Of a stretch of DNA of 52,662 nt, positions 42,556-51,260 are shown piece after piece. The translations under genes were made by a program, and so were the position numbers. The notes beneath the pieces were generated by a model. The model did no database searches and was not told the origin of the DNA. It worked only from the letters and a program-made list of their open reading frames with translations. This stretch comes from Candidatus Obscuribacter sp. (GTDB lineage: Bacteria > Cyanobacteriota > Vampirovibrionia > Obscuribacterales > Obscuribacteraceae): NCBI GenBank assembly GCA_021772095.1, contig JADYXR010000088.1:1-52662 (forward strand). The letters are read 5' to 3'. Numbering within the stretch: position 1 is the stretch's first letter; each line of letters opens with the position of its first letter.

Positions 42556-44091
42556 CTATGATTTCGTTTCGCTGCGTTTTTTAAGAGCTTTTAAAACTTC
42601 GACTCGATCGTCGAAATCAAAAACCTGATCTTTGATTATCTGGTAGGTTTCATGCCCTTTTCCAGCTATAAGCACAACATCGTTATCGGCGGCATCGAGC
42701 ACAGCGAGCTGAATTGCCTTGGCGCGGTCCGGTTCAACCAGAATGTCTTCATTCATGCGTTTGATGCCCGCCAGGATGTCGACGATGATCTGCTGCGGAT
42801 CTTCGGAGCGCGGGTTGTCGGAGGTGACTACAACCGTGTCGGCGAGATTTTCCGCGATCGCTCCCATCTGTGGGCGTTTTGATGAGTCCCGGTCGCCGCC
42901 GCAACCGAATACGGTGATTAATTTTCCTGAGGCTGGAACCAATTCACGAGCCACTCTTAAAACGTTTTCAAGTCCGTCGGGCGAGTGCGCGTAATCGACG
43001 ATGCAGAGCGGCTCTTTGGTCGGAGCGCTGCTGGAAACTGACTGGAATCGACCGGATACGCCGGGGAATGACTCCAGGCCTTCCTTCAATTCGTCTTTGC
43101 TTACGCCTTCGGTAAAGCAGATCGCCAGGGCGGCGAGCACGTTGTAAACATTGAAATTGCCGACCAGTTGCAGTTTCAAATCGAGCGGACCGTCGGGTGT
43201 GAGCACCGTTAGTTTTGTGCCGCTGTGATCGAAGTGCGCATTCTTGGCCTGGAAGTCGGCGCCATCGGAGAATCCGTAAGTAAATTTGTTGAAGTCAGGA
43301 TCAAGCGCCGAGAGAAATTCATTGGCGAGCTCGAGATCGCGGTTGACGATCGCGTTTTTCGGATCCATAGGACTGTGATTGAGAGCCGAGAACAGAAGCA
43401 ATTTTGACTTCCAGTAATGCTCCATCGTTTTGTGAAAATCGAGATGGTCTTGTGTGATGTTGGTCAAACAAGCTGATGCAAACTGGCAGTTGTCGACGCG
43501 CTTGAGTGCAAGAGCGTGGCTGGAAACTTCCATCGCGATATGCGAAACGCCGCCTTTGACCATCTGATAGAAGAGCCGGTGCAGGTCTGCAGCCTGAGGC
43601 GTGGTGTGTTTTGCTTCGATGTAGTCGTCGCCGTGCCCGGCTCCAGCCCAGCGAACGCCCATGGTGCCTACGAGTCCGGCTTTGCGACCGGAGCCGTTTA
43701 AAATATGTTCGATGATGTGAGTAGTCGAAGTCTTGCCATTGGTGCCGGTTACACCGAGCACGCGCAACTTTTGACTGGGATGTTCATAGAGATAATCGGC
43801 AGCTTCAGACATCGCCTGGCGCACATCTTTTACTTGCAGGTAGGGATGTGAAAAGCCGCTTGGTTTGGGCGTCTCGCTTACGATTAAAACGGCTCCACCG
43901 GCAAGCGCCTGGGGAATAAAATCATTGCCGTTCATTTTCTCGCCGACTACGCAAAAGAAAATATGTCCGGGAGCTACAGAACGAGAGTCGTACGAAACTC
44001 CAGTGAAGATGCTGCTTTCGGCATTCTCCCAATCGGCTTTGAGACCCCACTGATTCAACAGTGGACCGACTGATTTTGGAGAAACTTCCAT
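42556..44091 (-). CDS. murE: UDP-N-acetylmuramoyl-tripeptide synthetase (MurE)
   Basis: MurE adds the third stem-peptide residue to UDP-MurNAc-L-Ala-D-Glu in the cytoplasm, using ATP. The 511-aa product has the ATP loop GVTGTNGKTSTTH, the HTTPQA and DHLDFH blocks, the Mur signature SDNPRSEDP, and AGKGHE. DNPR at the specificity loop points to meso-diaminopimelate rather than lysine, fitting a Gram-negative-type wall. The ATG at 44091 lacks a clear ribosome binding site; an in-frame TTG at 44148 is possible. It lies downstream of rpmA on the same strand. Confidence 0.95.
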   Translation of the reverse strand: MEVSPKSVGPLLNQWGLKADWENAESSIFTGVSYDSRSVAPGHIFFCVVGEKMNGNDFIPQALAGGAVLIVSETPKPSGFSHPYLQVKDVRQAMSEAADYLYEHPSQKLRVLGVTGTNGKTSTTHIIEHILNGSGRKAGLVGTMGVRWAGAGHGDDYIEAKHTTPQAADLHRLFYQMVKGGVSHIAMEVSSHALALKRVDNCQFASACLTNITQDHLDFHKTMEHYWKSKLLLFSALNHSPMDPKNAIVNRDLELANEFLSALDPDFNKFTYGFSDGADFQAKNAHFDHSGTKLTVLTPDGPLDLKLQLVGNFNVYNVLAALAICFTEGVSKDELKEGLESFPGVSGRFQSVSSSAPTKEPLCIVDYAHSPDGLENVLRVARELVPASGKLITVFGCGGDRDSSKRPQMGAIAENLADTVVVTSDNPRSEDPQQIIVDILAGIKRMNEDILVEPDRAKAIQLAVLDAADNDVVLIAGKGHETYQIIKDQVFDFDDRVEVLKALKKRSETKS

Positions 44092-44224
44092 TGTGGTTGG
44101 AGTCAAGCTCTGGACTCTGAAGAATTTTTGGGACCGACGCGACGACAAAAGATCCGCTTACAGTCAGCCTCAAGCAAACCCTCCGTGAATCGGAGCGGCA
44201 GATGCCTGAGGCTATCAGTTTTAT

Positions 44225-44506
44225 TTAGACAGGTACTGCTGGCGTTGGTGTTGCTGGCGCTGGATAAACGCTGACGCGCTTCTTGCCGCGGGACATTTCG
44301 TAGGTGACGACACCCGTGACGACTGCGTACAGAGTGTCATCGCTGCCTTTTTTGACATTGAATCCAGGATGGATTTTGGTGCCTCTTTGACGAACAAGAA
44401 TGTTGCCCGGGATGGCTAGTTGTCCGCCGTATACCTTAACGCCGAGACGCTTAGGTTGGCTATCTCTGCCGTTTCTTGTAGAACCGGCTCCTTTTTTATG
44501 TGCCAT
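44225..44506 (-). CDS. rpmA: 50S ribosomal protein L27
   Basis: Complete L27 of 93 aa ([20 protein letters not shown]). The N-terminus is the direct MAHKKG type, without the cleaved presequence seen in Firmicutes. The C-terminus has an unusual Pro/Ala/Thr extension ([11 protein letters not shown]). It follows rplU after 52 bp, the standard L21-L27 order. Confidence 0.98.
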   Translation of the reverse strand: MAHKKGAGSTRNGRDSQPKRLGVKVYGGQLAIPGNILVRQRGTKIHPGFNVKKGSDDTLYAVVTGVVTYEMSRGKKRVSVYPAPATPTPAVPV

Positions 44507-44558
44507 TTCAATTAACTCCCTGATTACGGCGCCGAGGCACCGCGCGTCGAAAGACGCT

Positions 44559-44963
44559 CTAGCTCTTGCTTTCTGCGCGTTGTCTTGGTTCGGCTTTAGC
44601 CAATACTTTTTTGTTTACTTCGATTGAATCGATGTAGACACGGGTGAATTGCTGTCTGTGACCTTGTTTCTTACGTGTGCCCTTTTTAGGCTTCATGTGA
44701 TAAACAATCACTTTGGCTGCTTTGAGTGAAGACTCCATTCTGCCGTGCACTTCGTTCTCGACGACGTCGGAGATCACTTTGCCCGTAACTATGGCGCCTT
44801 CAACGAATGGCTGACCGACTGTGGTTTCATCACCATCAACAAGCATCAACACCTTGTCGAAAAGGTGATTCTCACCGTGGCTTTCGCTGGTGAAGTCGAT
44901 GTCGACAAAACGTCCCGGCTCTAATTTATATTGCCTGCCGCAGGCTTCAACTATGGCGAACAT
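44559..44963 (-). CDS. rplU: 50S ribosomal protein L21
   Basis: Complete L21, 134 aa, with the typical start [16 protein letters not shown] and the basic [14 protein letters not shown] block near the end (family consensus: MKPKK..R...GHRQ). It binds 23S rRNA in the large subunit. A likely promoter and a leader of about 120 nt lie upstream; rpmA follows. Confidence 0.97.
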   Translation of the reverse strand: MFAIVEACGRQYKLEPGRFVDIDFTSESHGENHLFDKVLMLVDGDETTVGQPFVEGAIVTGKVISDVVENEVHGRMESSLKAAKVIVYHMKPKKGTRKKQGHRQQFTRVYIDSIEVNKKVLAKAEPRQRAESKS

Positions 44964-45083
44964 TGCTGTCTCCGGAATTTTCTAACTAACGTAACTGACG
45001 TTGGATCGTCCTGATGCCCGCGTTTTGGTCCGCAGGTCCATGCAAGACTGTCCTTCGCTCTCTTTGAAGAGCGCAAAGACCGA
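44964..45083 (-). promoter_or_regulatory. Long 5' leader of rplU-rpmA
   Basis: About 120 nt between the predicted transcription start and the rplU ATG. It can form a CGCTCT/AGAGCG stem-loop and further GC-rich pairing nearer the start codon. Leaders in front of L21 are known autoregulatory elements in several phyla, so a regulatory role is plausible; no specific known motif was recognised. Confidence 0.4.
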
Positions 45084-45089
45084 ATGTGA

Positions 45090-45118
45090 ATACTATCAAA
45101 TATGCACCCTGAGGGCAA
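45090..45118 (-). promoter_or_regulatory. Sigma70-type promoter of rplU-rpmA
   Basis: On the minus strand, TTGCCC (45113-45118) and TAGTAT (45090-45095) are exactly 17 bp apart, giving a predicted start near 45083. Confidence 0.6.
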
Positions 45119-45196
45119 TAAAAGGCAGGGCTGGCTGCTTAACTATTGATAGCAAATGAGAATTGTTTGAACTTTGGCCTTCTCAAGAGGAGCCGC

Positions 45197-45922
45197 TTAA
45201 CGCAAATGCTGTTCTCGCTGTGCCGCTTGATTGATTGTCAGTTTGCCCTGCTCATCGGTGCTTCCGTCGCCGTTGATCACCGTTTCGCGATTCTCGAGTT
45301 GTGCTTTTGTTTTTTTAGGCTCCCAGAACCCGCCAAGTCCGCGGCTTTGGGCGAACTTTTCCGCAACTAGTTGGGACGGTTTTGTTGATTCCAGCACAGG
45401 CGCTCGAAATTCCGACTTGATCGATTCGCGTCCGATCGTCCAACTTCTCAAGACACCATAGATGACAAGCATGCCGATGCCACCGACCATCACCAAAACT
45501 GAGACCCAGCGCTGATAAGCGAGATAGGAGTATGACAAGGTGTATTCGGGATTGTCCCCGATGCGCTGGTAGATGTCGACGTTGTGGCTCTTTTCAATGT
45601 CGCTCTTAAACGCCAGGGCAGTATCTGGAGTCATTGGCGGAAAGCTGGCTTCAAACGCGGGCTTGCTGCCGACCTGGACTTGCAGGTGCAATTGCGACTT
45701 TCCTTGTTTTTTAAGCTCGGACGTCCTAATTTCTTTGACTACGGCTGTCGTTGTCTGCCAATTAGTTGGTTCTGCAACTTTTTGATATTCTCCAAACGCC
45801 CACGCCATCATGGAGAAAATCACTAAGGACACGCTGGTGATTAGAATCTTGTGGTTGAGGTCGCAACGAAGAAGAGCTTGGTGTGCGGATGTTGGGTTCA
45901 TGGAAAAATTTGTGAGATCCAT
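45197..45922 (-). CDS. Two-TM membrane protein (DUF3592-like layout)
   Basis: The 241-aa product has one hydrophobic helix near residues 28-46, about 95 residues of exported domain (with TAVVKEIRTSELKKQ and NPEYTLSYS), and a second helix at about 145-165, then a Lys/Glu-rich cytoplasmic tail. This helix-loop-helix plan and the loop start resemble DUF3592 proteins, whose role is unknown. AGGAG upstream supports the ATG at 45922. It is a single-gene unit. Confidence 0.65.
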   Translation of the reverse strand: MDLTNFSMNPTSAHQALLRCDLNHKILITSVSLVIFSMMAWAFGEYQKVAEPTNWQTTTAVVKEIRTSELKKQGKSQLHLQVQVGSKPAFEASFPPMTPDTALAFKSDIEKSHNVDIYQRIGDNPEYTLSYSYLAYQRWVSVLVMVGGIGMLVIYGVLRSWTIGRESIKSEFRAPVLESTKPSQLVAEKFAQSRGLGGFWEPKKTKAQLENRETVINGDGSTDEQGKLTINQAAQREQHLR

Positions 45923-46228
45923 CTACACGCGCTCCTGACACTTGGATGTTCGCTCGATTCTACTTCTGGAGTGGGCACGATAAGAAGTTCTTAATGACAA
46001 CTTAGTCTTTGCGAACCGCGATGACAACCTTCGTCTATGCAATTGACTGTTCGATTTGGCTAGATAGTTTTGTTCAATACTTAGAGGAATAGACAGAGTT
46101 AGCATTTGTTATTCCTCACCCGAGTCTATCTATTGGGTACATGGGGAGCCGAATCCAGTAACATGAAAGACGTTCTTGCGAGCTTACGATGTCTCCGTTT
46201 TGTACTGATTGTCCGGAAGTAAACACCC
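45923..46228. other. 306-bp intergenic region
   Basis: No gene seen. It holds an 8-bp inverted repeat, GAGGAATA (46084-46091) and TATTCCTC (46110-46117), with overlapping AATAGAC/GTCTAT arms that could form alternative hairpins. This lies upstream of the small 46229 gene and might be a regulatory site. Confidence 0.5.
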
Positions 46229-46423
46229 ATGAGTAACGATGCCGTAAAAGAAGATGAGCTTGGCCGCAGCAAAGCGAGCAGCAGTCCTCGGGATCATCTT
46301 ATACATCTACTGACAATCGGCTGGGATCCGAAGAGTCCTCTTATTCGAAAGTTTGTCGCGCTTAATCAATTGGAGCGCGTAGTTTCTGACTGGGTCGAGA
46401 AAAGCAAGCCTGTGAGCAAATAA
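46229..46423 (+). CDS. 64-aa small hypothetical protein
   Basis: Family not recognised. The product is polar and acidic at the start (MSNDAVKEDELGRS), then has a helix-like C-terminal half (LIHLLTIGW, LNQLERVVSDWVEKSK) with no membrane segment. The ATG follows GGAAG. It is 116 bp upstream of the peroxiredoxin gene on the same strand; a link with oxidative-stress defence is only positional. Confidence 0.55.
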   Translation: MSNDAVKEDELGRSKASSSPRDHLIHLLTIGWDPKSPLIRKFVALNQLERVVSDWVEKSKPVSK

Positions 46424-46539
46424 AGCGTTAAGCCAAATATACAATTTCCATTAAACATATTAAGTGGTACGGGCATAGCGGATACCATCTGTATCATAAA
46501 TCACCCGCACCGTTAGCTATTAATGGGAGTTATCGTCGT

Positions 46540-47079
46540 ATGTTGCAAGTTGGTAAAAAAGCTCCGCCGTTTGACATGCCGTCCACCAAGGACCTCAAAA
46601 CTTTGAAAGAAAATGTCAGCCTCGCTGATTACAAAGGCAAATGGCTCATTCTTTTCTTCTATCCTTTAGATTTCACCTTTGTTTGCCCAACCGAACTTAA
46701 AGCCTTTCATGACAGATTGAAAGACATCAAGGGCGCCGGCGCCGAAGTCCTCGCTGTCTCAACCGACAGCGTATACAGCCACCGCGCCTGGATCAACACC
46801 ACCGAAGATAAAGGTGGACTGGGCAAATTGGATTACATCCTCGGCTCCGACATCACCAAAGATGTTTGCCGCGATTACGGTGTATTGCTCGAAGACAAGG
46901 GCATCTCACTGCGTGGTCTTTTCATCATCGATCCAGATGGTTACCTCCAGTATCAAGTTGTCCATAGTCTCAACGTTGGTCGCAGCGTAGACGAAACCCT
47001 CCGCGTTCTTGAAGCTCTCAAGACCGGTGGACTTTGCGCAGCCGATTGGAAGCCAGGTCAAAAACCTATTTCCGTCTAA
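46540..47079 (+). CDS. 2-Cys peroxiredoxin (AhpC/TSA family)
   Basis: A thiol peroxidase of 179 aa that reduces hydrogen peroxide and organic hydroperoxides. Peroxidatic C49 lies in DFTFVCPTE, and resolving C166 in GGLCAADWKPG near the C-terminus, the typical 2-Cys arrangement. The sequence DYGVLLEDKGISLRGLFIID matches AhpC/Prx1-type members. A hairpin with a short T run follows the stop codon. A thioredoxin-like protein gene, a possible reductant, comes next. Confidence 0.95.
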   Translation: MLQVGKKAPPFDMPSTKDLKTLKENVSLADYKGKWLILFFYPLDFTFVCPTELKAFHDRLKDIKGAGAEVLAVSTDSVYSHRAWINTTEDKGGLGKLDYILGSDITKDVCRDYGVLLEDKGISLRGLFIIDPDGYLQYQVVHSLNVGRSVDETLRVLEALKTGGLCAADWKPGQKPISV

Positions 47080-47106
47080 TCGATTGAATAAGTATTGAAT
47101 TTCAAG

Positions 47107-47137
47107 GAGTCGCTGGCCAGGTGCTGGCGACTCTTTT
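47107..47137 (+). terminator. Terminator after the peroxiredoxin gene
   Basis: Stem GAGTCGC/GCGACTC (47107-47113 with 47127-47133) followed by TTTT. Confidence 0.75.
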
Positions 47138-47208
47138 GAATAATCACACCATCGGCTCAGTTACGGCGATACAATATTGGTAGTTCATAACGGTATCAAG
47201 GAGGTCGT

Positions 47209-47679
47209 ATGCCGCTTCGAATGGATGCTCCCCTGCCATCTCTGGATGGTGGAACGGACTGGTTCAATTCAGAACCGGTTACGGCTGAACAATTAAAAGG
47301 TAAACCAGTACTCGTCCACTTTTGGTCGGTGAGCTGCGGGACCTGCAAAGAGAGTTTGCCCGATATCAATCGATGGTTGGAAACTTACAAACCAGAAGGT
47401 TTGCAGATCATCTCGGTGCACATGCCGCGACAAGAAACTGATACCAAAATCGAACTTGTCAAAGAAGCGATGGCCGAGTGGGAAGTGCAGCAGCCTGTCG
47501 TTGTCGACAACTGGCACGAAATCACAAATAAGTTCGAGAACAAATACGTTCCTGCCTACTACTTATTTGATGAAGACCATAAAATGCGCGACTTCAAGGC
47601 CGGCGAAAAGGCCGTCAAGATGGTCGAGCCTGCAATCGAACGAATTTTGAAAGCACAGAAGGAAAAAGTCGCTGATTGA
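47209..47679 (+). CDS. Cytoplasmic thioredoxin-like redox protein (TlpA/ResA-like)
   Basis: The 156-aa product has a thioredoxin fold with active site C43-G-T-C46 in HFWSVSCGTCKESLP. The cis-proline region is near YVPAYYLFDE. The N-terminus has no signal peptide, unlike most TlpA/ResA proteins, suggesting a cytoplasmic location. The ATG follows AAGGAGG, a strong ribosome binding site. It lies after the peroxiredoxin terminator, so the two are probably separate units. CGTC in place of CGPC would change its redox potential. Confidence 0.88.
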   Translation: MPLRMDAPLPSLDGGTDWFNSEPVTAEQLKGKPVLVHFWSVSCGTCKESLPDINRWLETYKPEGLQIISVHMPRQETDTKIELVKEAMAEWEVQQPVVVDNWHEITNKFENKYVPAYYLFDEDHKMRDFKAGEKAVKMVEPAIERILKAQKEKVAD

Positions 47680-47864
47680 TTTGATTAACGCAGCAAACTG
47701 GGCGTCAGTCTCGAAACAATCGGGAATGTCCTGAGAGCGCTGGACGATTTTCGATAATCAGAATTGGTAAAATGTCAGCCGATCGACTTTTTGATCGAGG
47801 CTATTTGTTTCCATCTGGTTTTCAAAACCTTTGGGTACTTGGTTACTGGTTGGGTTGGTGTCAA

Positions 47865-47888
47865 AACAAAATCGCGAAAGATTTTGTT
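47865..47888. promoter_or_regulatory. 9-bp stem-loop upstream of hemL
   Basis: AACAAAATC (47865-47873) and GATTTTGTT (47880-47888) are perfect complements around the loop GCGAAA, 40 bp before the hemL ATG. It could be a regulator binding site or 5' leader hairpin. The rest of the 249-bp gap (47680-47928) holds nothing recognisable. Confidence 0.45.
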
Positions 47889-47928
47889 GGAATTATTAGG
47901 TTGAAACTACTTCGTTCTCAGGTGAAAC

Positions 47929-49269
47929 ATGACAGACACAGTTACAAAAGATAAGGCGAAAGACACACCAGCAGCTGAAACGGAGCCTTCGACCAATTCA
48001 CAGAAACTTTTCGAGCGCGCTCAAAAAGTGATACCAGGCGGAGTCAACTCGCCGGCAAGAGCATGCAAAGCTGTCGATTCCCAGCCAATCTTCATGGCTC
48101 GCGCGGACGGACCTTATCTTTACGACGTCGATGATACCGAATACATTGATTGCGTTTTGTCCTGGGGACCGATGATTCTTGGTCATTGCCATCCTCGTGT
48201 TCTCGAAGCTGTTGAGCGCGCTGTAATTCGTGGCACCAGCTTTGGTGCTCCGTGCAAAGCCGAAGTTGAACTGGCCGAATTGGTTACCGAATTCATGCCG
48301 TCGATGGAAATGGTGCGCATGGTCAATTCCGGAACCGAAGCATGTATGTCGGCAATCCGCGTGGCAAGAGCGTTTACGAAGCGCGACGTGATAATCAAGT
48401 TTGATGGTTGCTATCACGGACATGCCGATAGTTTTCTTGTTAAAGCAGGTTCCGGTATGGCGACTCTCGGAATTGCCAGCAGTCCAGGCGTTCCTGAGGC
48501 CCTCTCGAAACTGACTATCTCACTGCCTTACAACGATCTGGATGCGGTCACCAAAGCTTTCCAGGAGCATAAGGATGAAATTGCCGCAGTAATCGTCGAG
48601 CCGATCGTCGGCAACTCCGGATTGATTCTGCCTAAGGAAGGCTTCCTTGAAGGTCTCAGCGAACTTTGTCAGAAACACAAATCACTTTTGATCTTCGACG
48701 AAGTGATGACCGGATTCCGCGTCAACAAAGGCGGCGCGCAAAAGATGTTCAACATCAAGCCTGACCTGACCTGCCTCGGCAAAGTAATCGGCGGCGGTAT
48801 GCCGGTTGGTGCTTATGGTGGCAGAAGAGACATCATGGAAATGGTGGCACCACAAGGCGATGTTTATCAAGCCGGCACACTCTCCGGAAACCCAGTGGCA
48901 ATGGCTGCCGGTGTCGCTCAGTTGAAAGTGTTGCAAAACGAAAAAATCTATACCGAACTGCAAGAGTCTAGCGACAAACTTGCTCAAGGTTTGAAAGACC
49001 TGATCAAAGAGAATGGTGTGAATGCGACCGTTTCTCATACCTGCGGAATGATCACCGTGTTCTTCACCAAGCAGGAAGTCACCAACTTCGAACAGGCACA
49101 AAAGGCAGACACCGAGACCTTCTCTAAAGTGTGGAAATCGCTGATCAAGCATGGTGTCTACTGGCCGCCATCACAATTCGAAGCCGCGTTTCTTTCGACA
49201 CAACATACGAAACGCATAATCGATCAAACGATTGAAGCGTTCGAAAAAGCGTTTAAAGAACTCGCATAG
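47929..49269 (+). CDS. hemL: Glutamate-1-semialdehyde 2,1-aminomutase (HemL)
   Basis: A pyridoxal-phosphate enzyme that makes 5-aminolevulinate from glutamate-1-semialdehyde, the last step of the C5 route to heme and other tetrapyrroles. PLP lysine K285 is in CLGKVIGGGMPVGAYGG; the start IPGGVNSPARA and the IFDEVMTGFR block are diagnostic. The protein is 446 aa with an N-terminal extension of about 20 hydrophilic residues compared with E. coli. The ATG follows AGGTG. A DUF2293-like gene lies 15 bp downstream. Confidence 0.96.
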   Translation: MTDTVTKDKAKDTPAAETEPSTNSQKLFERAQKVIPGGVNSPARACKAVDSQPIFMARADGPYLYDVDDTEYIDCVLSWGPMILGHCHPRVLEAVERAVIRGTSFGAPCKAEVELAELVTEFMPSMEMVRMVNSGTEACMSAIRVARAFTKRDVIIKFDGCYHGHADSFLVKAGSGMATLGIASSPGVPEALSKLTISLPYNDLDAVTKAFQEHKDEIAAVIVEPIVGNSGLILPKEGFLEGLSELCQKHKSLLIFDEVMTGFRVNKGGAQKMFNIKPDLTCLGKVIGGGMPVGAYGGRRDIMEMVAPQGDVYQAGTLSGNPVAMAAGVAQLKVLQNEKIYTELQESSDKLAQGLKDLIKENGVNATVSHTCGMITVFFTKQEVTNFEQAQKADTETFSKVWKSLIKHGVYWPPSQFEAAFLSTQHTKRIIDQTIEAFEKAFKELA

Positions 49270-49284
49270 TTAGTTAGAACTTGA

Positions 49285-49626
49285 ATGGCTAAAGAACCTG
49301 TTGCGAAACCTGATGTGCTGTTCGCATTGAGTCGAGCATCCCGTTGCCACGGTTGTGACGCGAAACTGAACGTTGACGAAATCGTGCGACTGAATAAAAA
49401 GGACGATGAGAAGGAAGCTTTTTGTCTTCGGTGTTCTGCCCTTTCCGAAATGGAATTACTGCGCAGCGGAAATGCGTTGGTGACTCGATTGGCAAAGAAA
49501 TATTCTACGACTCACTTTGTCGAAATGAAGTGGTCGGAGGTTTGGAAGACATACGAGCGGCAGGGTTTGTTAGTGGAGCGCGAAGCGCTGAGAAAAGCGA
49601 GAGAGGAAGCCGGCCAAAAACAATGA
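49285..49626 (+). CDS. Zinc-ribbon protein with DUF2293-like segment
   Basis: The 113-aa product has an N-terminal CHGC and a CLRC 25 residues later, a likely zinc ribbon. The C-terminal half (ALVTRLAKKYSTTHFVEM, then YERQGLLVEREALRKAREE) matches DUF2293, where such a segment follows a Cys-rich part. DUF2293 proteins are longer, so this is a short form. Start ATG, 15 bp after hemL stop, so it is likely cotranscribed. Role unknown; possibly an RNA- or DNA-binding protein. Confidence 0.7.
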   Translation: MAKEPVAKPDVLFALSRASRCHGCDAKLNVDEIVRLNKKDDEKEAFCLRCSALSEMELLRSGNALVTRLAKKYSTTHFVEMKWSEVWKTYERQGLLVEREALRKAREEAGQKQ

Positions 49627-49707
49627 CTGGGCTTTGATCGAGTTTCGCTGAGCTTTCGAAGTGGTCAACTTCAACAGGTTTTTAGGGTTCAAATGGTTTT
49701 TGAGCTT

Positions 49708-51063
49708 CTAAAGTAGTTTGACTAATTCTGAGCTTGATAAACGCAAGCTCGGATCTTTTTGCAGGCAACTATGCAGAATCTGATTTAGTGCTGCTGAGCA
49801 GAGCTCAGAGTCTGGCTCCGCGGGCTGATCGTGAACGTGCATATGCATTGTGTCAAACGCGCTGCTTCCACGAAATGGAGGCCGTCCGCAAATCACTTCA
49901 TACATCAGACAACCAAAAGAATAGATGTCCGATCGTTCGTCCAGTTGACTGCTGCGGCATTGCTCAGGGCTCATGTAGAGCGGACTTCCCGCGCATTGTC
50001 CGGTTTTGGTCAGGCTCTGGTTATCGTAATCGGTCATCTTGGCCAGACCAAAATCCAGAAGTTTTGCGCGCAATTCTCCTTTCTCATCTCGGGTGAGAAT
50101 CACGTTGCTTGGCTTGACGTCGCGGTGCATGATACCGTGTGAATGGGCGTGGTTAAGGGCTTCTGCGATCTGTTTGAAAATAGGACGAGCATGAGATTCT
50201 GATACTTTGCCATTTGCAGTGAGCACGTCGGCAATTGTTGGACCTTCAGCAAAATCCATCAGTAAATAAGGTTGACCATCGGGAGCGATGCCGTAATCGT
50301 GAGTGTTGACGATGTTTGGATGATTGAGGTGACTTGTAATTTTCGCTTCCAGGGTAAAGCGTTTGCACAATGAATCTGAGGTCGATAGCGCTGACGAAAG
50401 AAATTTGATCGCAAAGACTTTATCGAGCAAGCGATGCCTTACCTTATGAACTACGCTCATTCCGCCTCGACCCAGTAAATTGAGATATTCGAATTTCGAC
50501 GACAAACCATGCAGGTACTGCGGCGCAAAATCGCAATCCACTTTGCGAAGACTGAGCACGGTATCCTTTTGTTCGATGTCCAATTGAGTTGCCTCGTCCA
50601 ATGATTGTTGTGCATCACAGTTCTTCAGTTCGAAAGAAGACTTCAACATCGAATTTTTTATTCTCGGGTCTAACCAGATCTCTCCACTTTGGACGGCTCG
50701 AATCGCGTTCAGCAGCTGATTATCATCAGTTAGATCTTTTGAGACGTATCCACGTGCTCCGGACGACAATGCCGAAAGGACAACTGAGTCCTCCTGGTGA
50801 GAACTCAAAATAATGATTTTCGCGTGTGATCCCAGTTGCCTCAGTATCCGCGCAGACTGCAGTCCATCCATAACAGGCATGGAAAGATCCATGATCACCA
50901 CGTCGGGATTGAGCGCAGCTACTTTGTCGATTGCTTCTGCGCCATTACATGCTTCGCCGACAATCAAAATGGATTGTTCGTTAGATAATGACAGCTTGAT
51001 TCCCATTCGTAGCAGCGAATGATCTTCTACCAGTAACACTGATATAGGAACTGCTAAGTTCAC
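49708..51063 (-). CDS. Fusion of a response-regulator receiver domain and a Ser/Thr protein kinase
   Basis: The first about 125 residues are a NarL/FixJ-like receiver: acidic E13-D14, phosphoacceptor D59 in VIMDLSMPVMDG, S87 and K109 at the switch positions. No HTH domain follows. A linker (about 125-190) leads to a Hanks kinase (about 192-451) with LGRGGMSVVHK, FAIKFL, HRDVKPSN from 313, DFG at 337-339, SPLYMSPEQ. All catalytic residues are intact. The start is GTG, with AGGGGG upstream. No transmembrane helix. The design implies that phosphorelay input at D59 tunes kinase output. Confidence 0.93.
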   Translation of the reverse strand: MNLAVPISVLLVEDHSLLRMGIKLSLSNEQSILIVGEACNGAEAIDKVAALNPDVVIMDLSMPVMDGLQSARILRQLGSHAKIIILSSHQEDSVVLSALSSGARGYVSKDLTDDNQLLNAIRAVQSGEIWLDPRIKNSMLKSSFELKNCDAQQSLDEATQLDIEQKDTVLSLRKVDCDFAPQYLHGLSSKFEYLNLLGRGGMSVVHKVRHRLLDKVFAIKFLSSALSTSDSLCKRFTLEAKITSHLNHPNIVNTHDYGIAPDGQPYLLMDFAEGPTIADVLTANGKVSESHARPIFKQIAEALNHAHSHGIMHRDVKPSNVILTRDEKGELRAKLLDFGLAKMTDYDNQSLTKTGQCAGSPLYMSPEQCRSSQLDERSDIYSFGCLMYEVICGRPPFRGSSAFDTMHMHVHDQPAEPDSELCSAALNQILHSCLQKDPSLRLSSSELVKLL

Positions 51064-51149
51064 TTTGCCCCCTAATCGATGTGAGGCATCGAGGCGTTTG
51101 GTTGGTTCCGACCTTACACAGTTTAGGTTTTCGCGCTCTTCGATGCATC

Positions 51150-51168
51150 ACCAATAGGGGTGATTGGT
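51150..51168. promoter_or_regulatory. Inverted repeat upstream of the receiver-kinase gene
   Basis: ACCAAT (51150-51155) and ATTGGT (51163-51168) flank a 7-nt centre, with overlapping ATCACC/GGTGAT arms. A second dyad, TCGATG/CATCGA, is at 51076-51092, near the GTG start. Either could be an operator in the divergent gap 51064-51260. Confidence 0.4.
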
Positions 51169-51260
51169 TTGGATGAAAGATCGGCAATTGTGAATAGAAG
51201 GTATAGCTTGGGGGGTGACGACTCGTTGGGGTATATGATGGTCAGATTAAGGGATGTCAA

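Noticed and set aside
47772..47954. 60-codon frame before hemL
   Set aside because: Overlaps the hemL start and the upstream hairpin; composition is not protein-like.
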